From positions 1 to 42,998 of the forward strand of contig CAZDBA010000017.1 in NCBI GenBank assembly GCA_964503615.1: a stretch of DNA of 42,998 nt, written 5' to 3'. The notes under the pieces are model-generated. The model had not been told where the DNA came from. It saw only the letters and a list, made by a program, of their open reading frames with translations, and ran no database searches. This document shows, one piece after another, positions 16,702-26,770 of the stretch. Source of the DNA: CAZDBA01 sp964503615 (GTDB taxonomy: Bacteria; Planctomycetota; Planctomycetia; Pirellulales; Pirellulaceae). Numbering within the stretch: the stretch's first letter is position 1; each line of letters begins with the position of its first letter. The translations under genes were made by a program, and so were the position numbers.

Positions 16702-17772
16702 TTACGCAAAAGCTTGTGCAACCGCTGGAACAACCTCGTCCCCACCCGTTCGATCAGGCAACTCTTTAATCAATCGCTTAATCACGGTGTCAGAAGTAAT
16801 ACCAAGACTTTCGGCGTTAAAGTTCGTGATCACGCGATGACGCAAAACAGGTAAAGCGACTGCTTGAATATCTTCGGTCGTGACAAAGGTTCGACCTTCC
16901 AGAACGGCACGTGCCTTACCACCCAACAAAAGATTCTGAACCCCACGAGGTCCTGCACCCCAACCAATCGATTCCTTGACGAACTCCGGGCAATCATCTT
17001 CTAGAATTCGTGTTGCGCGAACCAAACGCAAAGCGTAGTGGATAACATGCGGAGCAACAGGAACACGTCGTACCAATTTTTGCAGACGTATGATCTCATC
17101 GCCGTCCAAAACCTGATTGACCTCTGCAGAGACTTCTGCCGTTGTTTGGGCGGCAACCTGATACTCCTCATCGTAGCTGGGATACTCGACAAAGACTTTA
17201 AACATAAAACGATCTTGTTGAGCTTCCGGCAGTGTGTACGTTCCCTCTTGCTCGATCGGGTTTTGAGTCGCCAACACGAAAAACGGAGCGGGCAATGTAT
17301 TGCGAACACCACCAACCGTCACTTGCTTTTCCTGCATCGCCTCCAACAAAGCCGCCTGAGTTTTAGGAGGTGTTCGGTTAATCTCGTCCGCCAAAATAAT
17401 ATTCGAAAAGATCGGCCCCTTGAGAAATTTGAACTCACGGTTGCCGGTTGTCTTGTCGTCCTGAATCACCTCAGTACCGAGAATATCGCTGGGCATCAGG
17501 TCGGGCGTAAATTGAATTCGATTGAATGACAACTGCAAAGTTTCCGCCAGCGTGCTAACCATCAACGTCTTGGCCAGTCCTGGAACGCCTTCCAGCAAGC
17601 AATGGCCTTGAGCGAAAATGGCGATCATCAACTGTTCGATGACATCTGCCTGCCCAACGATCACTTTACCTAACTCAGTACGAACCGACTTGTAGGCGGT
17701 GTTAAGTCGCTCCATAGCCTTAACATCATCAGCTCCAAGCTCTTTATTCAAATTGTCTGCTGCTTTGTTCAT
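16702..17772 (-). CDS. MoxR-family AAA+ ATPase
   Basis: 356 residues, close to the usual MoxR size. Walker A GVPGLAKT is at 62-69, Walker B ILADEIN at 126-132 and sensor 1 LATQNP at about 167-172. The family segments QFTPDLMPSDILGT and GTYTLPEAQQDRF are present, and the C-terminal lid contains SIGWGAGPRGVQ. No membrane segment. MoxR ATPases act as chaperone-like motors on VWA-containing partners, and three downstream genes encode VWA-type folds. It is the first gene of the 16-kb minus-strand operon, so the operon promoter should lie in 17773-18334. The general name moxR is used for many paralogues, so no symbol is assigned. Confidence 0.93.
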   Translation of the reverse strand: MNKAADNLNKELGADDVKAMERLNTAYKSVRTELGKVIVGQADVIEQLMIAIFAQGHCLLEGVPGLAKTLMVSTLAETLQLSFNRIQFTPDLMPSDILGTEVIQDDKTTGNREFKFLKGPIFSNIILADEINRTPPKTQAALLEAMQEKQVTVGGVRNTLPAPFFVLATQNPIEQEGTYTLPEAQQDRFMFKVFVEYPSYDEEYQVAAQTTAEVSAEVNQVLDGDEIIRLQKLVRRVPVAPHVIHYALRLVRATRILEDDCPEFVKESIGWGAGPRGVQNLLLGGKARAVLEGRTFVTTEDIQAVALPVLRHRVITNFNAESLGITSDTVIKRLIKELPDRTGGDEVVPAVAQAFA

Positions 17773-18334
17773 ACTGCTCGATCCGATTCCTAATTCTTAG
17801 ATTGCTGTTATTTTCAGTTGATATCTGTGAGTCGATTTTTCTAGTCTCTGCCGCACTTTGCCCGGCCGAAGCAAACAACGAAACTTGGCAAAATTGAGTT
17901 CGATTATTTTTGTTGTAGAAGGAAACCCCACACTTGCCAGATTGTTCTTTGGTTAATTCAACACTTTACAAAACGGCCACAAGCTTGGATCGCTCTCAAC
18001 GCTCCTAGATTGCTTTTACGACTGAGATTTTCTCCCTTGCCCTTAATGATACAGTCTAACCCAACTGCCAAAAAAAACCAGTTTGCCTAACATCCTCAAA
18101 GTGATTGATTTCGCACATGAAATTTCAAAAAAAACCTGAAACAATGTGGTTTTGTCCACCACCGCAAACTATCTCAAATGAATCCAATGCTGTTTTTGAC
18201 TGGACCAAAGACTTGCTTGCAGACGTTTTTACATTAGGTCGCAAGGAACTTTCCTGTTCCCACTGCCTCCAAAAGTGACATTTGTAAATTAGATTATCAA
18301 TTGGAACTTTGAGATTCGGCCCGATAATGGTTTT
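17773..18334. promoter_or_regulatory. 562-base divergent intergenic region
   Basis: It separates the MoxR operon (minus) from the VWA/repeat-protein/BshB1 unit (plus), so both promoters are expected here. No believable coding frame was found on either strand. The stretch is A/T-rich with several A and T runs. I see no clear -35/-10 pair or large dyad that would let me place a promoter with confidence. Confidence 0.5.
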
Positions 18335-19390
18335 ATGACCAGCTACAAAACTAAAACTCCGACAAACTCCAACGGGACGATTTCAATCCCGCCACAATCG
18401 CCACCAGACAAAAAAGGCTGGTCGTCGATAGCGATGTCCCTATTATTTCACGTTACAACTCTTGTTCTATTAGCCATTTTTTTTGCAGCCCGACCAGGCA
18501 CCGGAATAACCGAGGACCTGCGCCGTGTAGATGTCGTGCTTTCCAACGCCACCGAGACTCCAACATTATTTGATTATCAAGACCAATCCGATGTAACGAC
18601 TTCGTCACAAGCCAAACCGATTGACTCGTTACCCCAGCCTGAAGACCAAATTCCGAATCTACCGGAAATCACTCAACCCGATTTACCCGGTTTTGAATTC
18701 AATCCCGACAACCAGTTCGACGCAACGAAGATGGTAGTCGTTCCCAAAAATTCCAACCCCACAGAAAAATATCAACTTTCCGAAGAAGACCTGAAGCTAA
18801 TCGCACGTGACCGGGCAAATATTGGACGAAACGCTCCCAAAGGCGACCCCGTGGAGACTCGGATATTTGGCAGCGCCCCACTTACTGGTCGAAGTTTCGT
18901 CTTTGTAATTGACCGTTCTCGAAGTATGGGCGATACCGGATTGGGCGTTTTGGACCGAGCCAAAGACGAATTAGGGGTGGCCTTGGAAGCACTCAAGCCA
19001 GAGCATTCTTTTCAGATCGTGGCCTACCACCAATCTTCGGTAACCATGGGGCAGCGACAATTGTTGTCAGGCACGCCGGAAAACAAGAGTGGCGTACCCA
19101 ACTTTATCCAAGGCCTCGCCGCCTTTGGTGCCACCCGGCACGAAAACGGACTGACCACCGCACTTACTTTTCGACCCGACGTCGTCGTGTTGATCACCGA
19201 TGGCGGCCTTCCAACTCTCAATGACGGGCAGATCCAAACGATGATCACCATGGCGGGCAGCAAAACTCAAATTCACTGTCTACAATTTGGTAGTGGCGCG
19301 AATCAAGAAAACGACAATTTCATGATGAGACTGGCAAGACAAACCGCCGGCAGTTACCGTTACATCAATGTAGACGACTGGGATGAATAG
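18335..19390 (+). CDS. Membrane-anchored VWA domain protein
   Basis: 351 residues. A short Pro/Ser/Thr-rich N-terminus is followed by one membrane helix (about 30-51, IAMSLLFHVTTLVLLAIFFAA), a Pro/Asp/Gln-rich extracytoplasmic linker (to about 145), and a VWA domain. The MIDAS set is intact: DRSRS at 193-197 and TDGG with Asp289. The domain ends near SYRYINVDDWDE at the C-terminus. No Shine-Dalgarno sequence is seen before the ATG. It is first in a plus-strand unit (11 bases to the next gene) and divergent from the MoxR operon. A metal-dependent adhesion-type interaction with an envelope partner is inferred. Confidence 0.8.
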   Translation: MTSYKTKTPTNSNGTISIPPQSPPDKKGWSSIAMSLLFHVTTLVLLAIFFAARPGTGITEDLRRVDVVLSNATETPTLFDYQDQSDVTTSSQAKPIDSLPQPEDQIPNLPEITQPDLPGFEFNPDNQFDATKMVVVPKNSNPTEKYQLSEEDLKLIARDRANIGRNAPKGDPVETRIFGSAPLTGRSFVFVIDRSRSMGDTGLGVLDRAKDELGVALEALKPEHSFQIVAYHQSSVTMGQRQLLSGTPENKSGVPNFIQGLAAFGATRHENGLTTALTFRPDVVVLITDGGLPTLNDGQIQTMITMAGSKTQIHCLQFGSGANQENDNFMMRLARQTAGSYRYINVDDWDE

Positions 19391-19401
19391 GAACGAAGAC
19401 G

Positions 19402-21426
19402 ATGTCAAAGCTCTATTATAAATGGACCACATGCGTGGTTTTCTGCCTGAGCCTGGTTTCGGCCAATGCCAAAGCGGAACAGGTCACCGTCAATCTAACT
19501 AACGGCACGGTTGTTGTTGTCGAAACCGATTTCGATCAAATCGTCCCTTGGAAAACGATTAACGCGTCGGGTGAATCCAAAGAACAGCCTTGCAAATTGG
19601 GTGACCTTAAAAGAATAAACTTAACCGATAAACCTGCCAGTATGCAAATTTCGCAGGTCCGAGGACTATTGAACCAACTTGATTCAGATGACTACGCCGA
19701 GCGAAATCGAGCAACTGCACGACTGTCTGAACCTGATTTGGGAATTCCCTTTCGCGAGTTGATTGAATCGGAAAGTGAAAACGAATCGCTTGAAGTCCGA
19801 GCTCGTGTTGAAAAAATTCTCATGGAATTGAAAAGCACAAAAGAAACTAAACAACCTGAATTTGACATCTTGCACCTCAATGATGGAACTGTACTCAAAG
19901 GCGATGTGGGCGAACTGGTTTTCAAATGTACTTATCGAGGTCAGGAGATCGTACTTAAACGGGATAGCATTCGGCGACTGTCCGCTGGAACAGTTCCGGC
20001 CCCCGCTGCCAAGGTGGATGGCACGCTCGCTGTCGAATCGATTCACAAGCACCAAGCCAAGTTCTTTCAAGATCCCCAACGGATGATTGATTTCGAATCG
20101 GCTCTAACATCCGACGACCAAACAAACAAAGACCTGACTACAGAGTACCTTGATCGAGGAGTCATAATGACCGCCGATGGCAAAGGTTATGTAGGACTCT
20201 CCGGATATCCGTTCAAGTATCCCGAAACCCCAACCGGCGGTCAGTCAGCATGTGTGGTCGACGCCAGCGGTCTTTACCGCAAACGTTTCGAAGGCGCAAT
20301 GCAGTTTTCATTTTGCATGCCGGGTCTACCTGACATTCCTGCTGGTGTAAACGAATTCGGACTGTTCCTGTCACGCGTAGACCATCCACGAGATTTTATT
20401 CTGGAGGCCTACAATGCTGAATCGCAGTTACTGGGAACAACAGAAGCAACCGACGAGCTTTGTGTGTTTCTCGGCATTCGCTCTAATCAGCCCATCGCGT
20501 TTGTTCGCATCCTTTCCAATCCGTACCTTTTCGAAGTCGATCGAAAGATCGATTCAAACTATGCGATCGACAATATTTGGTTCGGTGAACCCAAGGCACT
20601 TACGCATGCGTTGGTTGCCCGCAACCCTGGCGGAGTAAGTACAATCAGCCTCAAAAGCGGTGAGATGATCGGTGCGGACGATATTCGTTTTAATGGCGAG
20701 ACCACTCGGGCCTTCGATGCCATACTGGGAAAGCAGTTCAAGATCCCCAACGACGAAATCAGCTCGATCCGTTTCCCCGTCGGTGAAGCACAGACTCTTT
20801 TTCGGAGACCGATCCCGACCTCCAACGAATGGTTGGTGATGCTGAAAGATCACTCAATTCTAAAAGTCACCCCCGGTGAAGCGTTCACCAGCGCGCTACT
20901 GGAGGGAAAGAGTTTTAAGCCTGAGGAGATCATGGCGATTTGGTCGGAACGCGACCCAATGCGGTATCCAGAAAAAGGTGACTTTGAAAACGCAAAAAAC
21001 GTTTTGGTCTTTCCCACATGTCGCTGGCAAACGAACGTCCAGTTTGCCGATTCCAGAGTTTCATGGCGAAAAGGCGAACAAGTTCTGCAACCGGTCTACC
21101 CGCGATTGGAACAGGAAGAAACAAAAACTGGCAAAGTCAGAAACGATAGACGAGAGGACGTTACGCCCAAGTTCACTTCGTTCGACTTTAACAAAAGAAC
21201 CGAGAGCCAGATGCCAACCATTTGGTTAGCACAGCCTAAACTGACACCGGCCACGCAAGGCGCCGTCTATCTCAATGACGGACAAAAGATTTCGTTCGGA
21301 GACGAAAGTGGATTTTCGCTTTCATCATTGGGAAAACGGGAAGTGGAACTAACAGGGTCCGATCAACAATCTTTCAAAATTCCAGTTACCGATATTCGTG
21401 AGATTCGGTTTCCCAGTAAGCAGTGA
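19402..21426 (+). CDS. Exported repeat protein with internal beta-sandwich-like region
   Basis: 674 residues with a signal peptide (about 1-25, ending ANAKA). I do not recognise a named family. At least four segments share a plan: a start of the type LNDGTVLKG, LKSGEMIGA, LKDHSILKV or LNDGQKISF, then a charged strand, then a close of the type IPNDEISSIRFP or IPVTDIREIRFP. The N-terminal 50 residues are a weaker copy. Between the second and third copies, residues about 220-400 look like a beta-sandwich (AGVNEFGLFLSRVDHPRDF, then FVRILSNPYLF and YAIDNIWFGEP), possibly carbohydrate-binding. The same repeat plan is seen in the exported protein at 423-1655. It lies between the VWA gene (11 bases) and bshB1 (39 bases). 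Confidence 0.7.
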   Translation: MSKLYYKWTTCVVFCLSLVSANAKAEQVTVNLTNGTVVVVETDFDQIVPWKTINASGESKEQPCKLGDLKRINLTDKPASMQISQVRGLLNQLDSDDYAERNRATARLSEPDLGIPFRELIESESENESLEVRARVEKILMELKSTKETKQPEFDILHLNDGTVLKGDVGELVFKCTYRGQEIVLKRDSIRRLSAGTVPAPAAKVDGTLAVESIHKHQAKFFQDPQRMIDFESALTSDDQTNKDLTTEYLDRGVIMTADGKGYVGLSGYPFKYPETPTGGQSACVVDASGLYRKRFEGAMQFSFCMPGLPDIPAGVNEFGLFLSRVDHPRDFILEAYNAESQLLGTTEATDELCVFLGIRSNQPIAFVRILSNPYLFEVDRKIDSNYAIDNIWFGEPKALTHALVARNPGGVSTISLKSGEMIGADDIRFNGETTRAFDAILGKQFKIPNDEISSIRFPVGEAQTLFRRPIPTSNEWLVMLKDHSILKVTPGEAFTSALLEGKSFKPEEIMAIWSERDPMRYPEKGDFENAKNVLVFPTCRWQTNVQFADSRVSWRKGEQVLQPVYPRLEQEETKTGKVRNDRREDVTPKFTSFDFNKRTESQMPTIWLAQPKLTPATQGAVYLNDGQKISFGDESGFSLSSLGKREVELTGSDQQSFKIPVTDIREIRFPSKQ

Positions 21427-21465
21427 TTTGACTGCCCACCTCAACACTCTCAATAAAATAAAATC

Positions 21466-22197
21466 ATGGATGAAAACAACACAGAACAATTGGATGTGAT
21501 CGCGGTCGGGGCTCACCCGGATGATGTTGAGGTTGGTTGCGGCGGAACCCTGGCCAGCTTGGTCCAAAAAGGCTATCGCGTGGGAATCGTTGATCTGACC
21601 GATGGCGAACCAACACCACTTTGCGATAACGTTGAGATTCGACTTGCGGAAGCTGCAGACGCATCGCAAATCATGGGCATCCACAAACGGATTACGCTCA
21701 ACCTTCCCAACCGCCGGCTTTTCGATTGTTTCGAGGCTCGCGTTGCTCTCGCCAAAGAATTTCGTCGTTATCGCCCCAGCCTGGTTTTGGGATTGGGTGC
21801 AAAAACGCCTCTAGCCTCGCCCGATCATTGGCAAGCGGTCCAAATCACTGACGCTGCGATTTTCTACAGCCGACTCTCCAAATGGGATGAGTATTTCGAC
21901 GGTATGCCCACCCATCGAATCAACCGCCAACTGTATTACTATCTGTCTTTTGAAATGAACGCAGGCGGGATCGACAACCCGATTGTGATGGATATCTCCG
22001 ACCAGCTGGAAACCAAACTGGCCGCCATCCGCGCCTACAAGACTCAGTTTCCTCCTGAAAAAGACTATCTATTTGAGCGAGTCAAAGCGATCGCGTGCTC
22101 TTACGGTCAGGCGGCCGGTTTTTCGGCTGGCGAAGTTTTCTCCTCAATTCGCATGCTTGGCACCCATGATGTCGTGGCCGCAACCCAAGCAAGATAG
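21466..22197 (+). CDS. bshB1: BshB1-type N-acetylglucosaminyl-malate deacetylase (PIG-L/LmbE family)
   Basis: 243 residues, the usual size. The zinc-site motif AHPDD is at 16-20 (His17, Asp19, Asp20) within VGAHPDDVEVGCGGTL, and DLTDGEPTP follows as in BshB1. The later histidine is in ASPDHWQA. The C-terminus ends ERVKAIACSYGQAAGFSAGEVF, also typical of BshB1. In bacillithiol synthesis this enzyme removes acetyl from GlcNAc-malate in the cytoplasm. bshA and bshC are not in this window. A related LmbE-type deacetylase acting on another sugar is the main alternative. It probably shares a transcript with the genes on either side. Confidence 0.78.
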   Translation: MDENNTEQLDVIAVGAHPDDVEVGCGGTLASLVQKGYRVGIVDLTDGEPTPLCDNVEIRLAEAADASQIMGIHKRITLNLPNRRLFDCFEARVALAKEFRRYRPSLVLGLGAKTPLASPDHWQAVQITDAAIFYSRLSKWDEYFDGMPTHRINRQLYYYLSFEMNAGGIDNPIVMDISDQLETKLAAIRAYKTQFPPEKDYLFERVKAIACSYGQAAGFSAGEVFSSIRMLGTHDVVAATQAR

Positions 22198-22244
22198 AAT
22201 CTCAATTTTTGAGTGCTCATTCCACCGCTTTTATCGAAACGAAC

Positions 22245-23021
22245 ATGCCCAGCACACGAGTCCAGTTTGCCAACAGACGCGGACAAACCCTATCCGGCAT
22301 CATCGACCAATCCGCAGAGCCGGCCAATCACTACGCGCTATTTGCACATTGCTTTACGTGCACCAAAGACCTGAAAGCGATCGTTCGAATCAGTCGTAAC
22401 TTGGCCAAATTGGGGATCGCCGTACTTCGGTTTGACTTTACCGGACTTGGAGACAGCAAAGGCGATTTCTCGGAATCCAATTTTGAAACAAACTGTGAAG
22501 ACATCCTGTCAGCCGTTAACTTTTTGAACACCGAGTATCAAGGCCCCAGTCTTTTGATAGGCCACAGCTTGGGCGGTGCCGCGATGATTGCAACCGCCGG
22601 ACAGATCGAATCGGCAAAAGCGATATGTACAATCGCTTCCCCGTCCGAAACGTATCATCTGGCAGATTTTTTGCTTAGTCAAAATCCGAAAATCGGCACG
22701 GAAGGGCAGGGCGAAGTCACAATCGGGGGCAGGACCTATTTGATGAAACAACAACTGCTGGAAAGCCTTCGACGTCAACCGATGGAACAGCACCTTGCAA
22801 ATTTACGACTGCCGTTTTTGGTGTTTCATTCACCAACGGACAAAACACTGAACTACGATCACGCGATCAACATGCACCAGAAAAGCCAAGGGCCGACGAG
22901 CATCATCACGCTCGATGGATCGGACCATCTTTTGGTCGATCGCCCAGATGATGTCCAGTATGTCGCCAACTTGATCGCCAATTGGGCCCAACGATTTCTG
23001 GCACTTCCTCCAGAACAATGA
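22245..23021 (+). CDS. Alpha/beta hydrolase
   Basis: 258 residues from the ATG at 22245; an in-frame TTG at 22209 would add 12. A full triad is visible: GHSLGG with Ser108, SPTDK with Asp199, and GSDH with His228. The oxyanion-side region reads AHCFTCTKDLKA. The sequence resembles the hydrolase half of bifunctional alpha/beta hydrolase-OsmC proteins, but the reading frame stops right after the hydrolase domain and no OsmC domain follows. No signal peptide, so it is cytoplasmic. It lies 47 bases after bshB1 and converges with the gene at 23039, 17 bases away. Substrate unknown. Confidence 0.82.
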   Translation: MPSTRVQFANRRGQTLSGIIDQSAEPANHYALFAHCFTCTKDLKAIVRISRNLAKLGIAVLRFDFTGLGDSKGDFSESNFETNCEDILSAVNFLNTEYQGPSLLIGHSLGGAAMIATAGQIESAKAICTIASPSETYHLADFLLSQNPKIGTEGQGEVTIGGRTYLMKQQLLESLRRQPMEQHLANLRLPFLVFHSPTDKTLNYDHAINMHQKSQGPTSIITLDGSDHLLVDRPDDVQYVANLIANWAQRFLALPPEQ

Positions 23022-23038
23022 ATTGGAAGCGGAAGACG

Positions 23039-23695
23039 CTATTCGGAGCGATAAAAAGGGGAGCTTCTGTCCAAAGGCAGATAGAACCGGCTGCGATTTC
23101 TTTGTTCCTGCAACCGGAGTGTTTTCATTTCTAGACGGTTATCAAGAAATGAGAAACTGTCTACGCCTTGAATTCCCTGAATACAGTACCCTTCACGAAT
23201 AGCTTGACCAAAAAACTCTAACGCTTCGTCATCTCGCCCACAGCGCCCGTGTAGAAGAGCGATCGCGGCAAGGGATTTTGCACGATACCTGGCAAAGTCA
23301 GTACAGGCCTCAAAACATTGAATCGCCTCGCCGGCTTGTGATTCCATTTGCTTCTTCACTTCGACGTAACGATCGCTGTCCAGTCCCTCCTCCTCTTCGA
23401 TTTGCGGGAGAGTATCTCCTAATTCTCGGATTGACCTGAACATCCCCTTTCCCAGTCGAAACCGAGCATGCCCGTCGAAGGGGTCTTGCTCAACCAAGCG
23501 ACGATTGCTGGACATAGCAGCAATGAGTCCATTTTCTTTCAAGTGCTGATCCGCCTCCATTCGAGCAGGCGAAAAATTGTTGGGCGAAATTCGCGTTTGC
23601 GACTCATCACCAAATGGAACGAGCCAAAGCACAATCGCCAATGTGACCGCTCCGCCAATTGCCAACAAAAACCAGTCTCGAATTCGTTTGCTCAT
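23039..23695 (-). CDS. Membrane-anchored TPR-like protein
   Basis: 218 residues. An N-terminal membrane helix (about 8-28, FLLAIGGAVTLAIVLWLVPF) anchors an extracytoplasmic part with two or three TPR-like helical pairs: NGLIAAMSSNRRLVEQDPFDGHARFRLG at about 55-82, then AGEAIQCFEACTDFARYRAKSLAAIALL and DDEALEFFGQAIREG. No catalytic motif seen and no family recognised. It follows the poly-Gln membrane protein gene by 50 bases in the same direction, so the two are likely co-transcribed. Confidence 0.65.
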   Translation of the reverse strand: MSKRIRDWFLLAIGGAVTLAIVLWLVPFGDESQTRISPNNFSPARMEADQHLKENGLIAAMSSNRRLVEQDPFDGHARFRLGKGMFRSIRELGDTLPQIEEEEGLDSDRYVEVKKQMESQAGEAIQCFEACTDFARYRAKSLAAIALLHGRCGRDDEALEFFGQAIREGYCIQGIQGVDSFSFLDNRLEMKTLRLQEQRNRSRFYLPLDRSSPFYRSE

Positions 23696-23745
23696 TCAAC
23701 TCTTTTCAGCCCGTTCAAAGGCTTGCGATCCGGATTCAAAAGATC

Positions 23746-25539
<1,794 letters not shown>

Positions 25540-25939
25540 TTCTCGCTCCTGATGGTTGTTCAAATTCAAAGTTGCCAGTCCGCCGTCGCAACTTCGGTGC
25601 AGTTCAATCCGATCCTATTTATCGAGACTAAACTACTTGCACAAAACTATCTATATTTGTTTTCGGCAAACAACGTTTCGATTGTTGATGGTCATTAGAG
25701 ATTACGAATCGCGGCATCTCTTATTAGAAAAGTATCGCAGATTCACAATGCGAAATGAGACCGTTTCCACATCTCTTTACGATTATACGGCGGTAATTGA
25801 GCACAATGCCACCGAGAATTGTGGAAAAGCGAGCAAAATCGTGCGTTGGAGGCCAAGTTAGGCGTTAACCTTAATTCGACAGTTGCAGTTAACATAGTAA
25901 CGATCATCCCTTTTCAGCCATTATGATGGCAAGCAAACA
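25540..25939. promoter_or_regulatory. 400-base divergent intergenic region
   Basis: It separates the poly-Gln membrane protein gene (minus) from the DCC-family gene (plus). Besides the AGGAG ribosome site for the minus-strand gene at 25546-25550, I found no convincing promoter, dyad or RNA gene. A plus-strand frame at 25556-25861 has no family resemblance and is not called. Confidence 0.5.
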
Positions 25940-26443
25940 ATGCAAGAGACCGCCTCAAAACCGAAAAACAATCTTAGCCCCGATGCTGTCAAAGCCACCG
26001 GTTCGGAGAATGGACTGCCATCGCCAACCGAATGTCCGGGATCTACCGTCGTGATCTATGATGGCAAATGCGCATTCTGCACAAAGAGTGTGAAACGTCT
26101 CGCCAATTGGGACGGTGGTAATCGTGTTTCATTCGTCTCTTTGCATACCCCCTTTGTCGCTTCGAATTACCCTGAATTGACTCAGGAGATGTTGCTGGAG
26201 CAAATGTACGTTGTCACGCCCAAAGGCGAATACTTGGGTGGGGCTGCCGCGTTTCGATTCCTGACGAGAATACTGCCTCGACTTTGGCTTTTGATGCCCA
26301 TTTTGCACATCCCGTTTTCACTGCCACTCTGGCAATGGGGATACTCTCAAGTAGCCAAACGCCGCTACAAACTGGACAAACAACAAGGCATGACATGCGA
26401 TGGTGATGCTTGCGAAGTTCACTTCGGTGACAAAAGCAAGTAG
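25940..26443 (+). CDS. DCC-family (DUF393) thiol-disulfide oxidoreductase
   Basis: 167 residues. The family signature is the N-terminal VIYDGKCAFC with the CxxC pair Cys44/Cys47. The usual downstream segments follow: FVSLHTP, a MYVVTPKGEYLGGAAAFRFL stretch, and a hydrophobic part (LPRLWLLMPILHIPFSLPLWQWGY). About 35 residues precede the conserved start, so the true start could be later, although no strong alternative with a ribosome site is seen. Members have a thioredoxin-like fold and are predicted to exchange disulfides. Partner unknown. Two more Cys (CDGDAC) sit near the C-terminus. Confidence 0.85.
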   Translation: MQETASKPKNNLSPDAVKATGSENGLPSPTECPGSTVVIYDGKCAFCTKSVKRLANWDGGNRVSFVSLHTPFVASNYPELTQEMLLEQMYVVTPKGEYLGGAAAFRFLTRILPRLWLLMPILHIPFSLPLWQWGYSQVAKRRYKLDKQQGMTCDGDACEVHFGDKSK

Positions 26444-26770
26444 CGAATCGAAATAATGGGGATTGAGAACACGGCTTTTCTCGTAGCTAGGCTCGCCACC
26501 TCTCCCTCCCGGCACTCGAATTGTGCACATAATTCACCAGAATTTACTTTCTTTCCTACTCTATCCAACCTCGTCCCTAAGTGTAGTTCCCAGTGCGGCA
26601 AACCAATCGGTTACTGGGACGCGATAGGACACGACCGGTTCCACCTTCGATGCGAAGCAAGTAAAAAGAGACTTCAGGAACGAACCCAAAGCGTGTCTAA
26701 TTCGTCCTGCAATCTTTCGAAGCCCCATTGAAATCGCAGCCTTAGCCTGCCGCCCATAGAAACACGAAAA
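26444..26770 (+). other. Intergenic leader upstream of serS
   Basis: 327 bases without a convincing gene. It should contain the serS promoter. I looked for a T-box leader (specifier hairpin and the conserved T-box sequence before a terminator) and did not see one. A short palindrome-like GAATTGTGCACATAATTC lies near 26518. Nothing else identified. Confidence 0.4.

Noticed and set aside
25556..25861. 101-codon plus-strand frame in the divergent region before the DCC-family gene
   Set aside because: It overlaps the start and ribosome site of the minus-strand gene and has no recognisable features.
26510..26545. Palindrome-like GAATTGTGCACATAATTC upstream of serS
   Set aside because: The symmetry is imperfect and short, and no T-box or terminator elements surround it.
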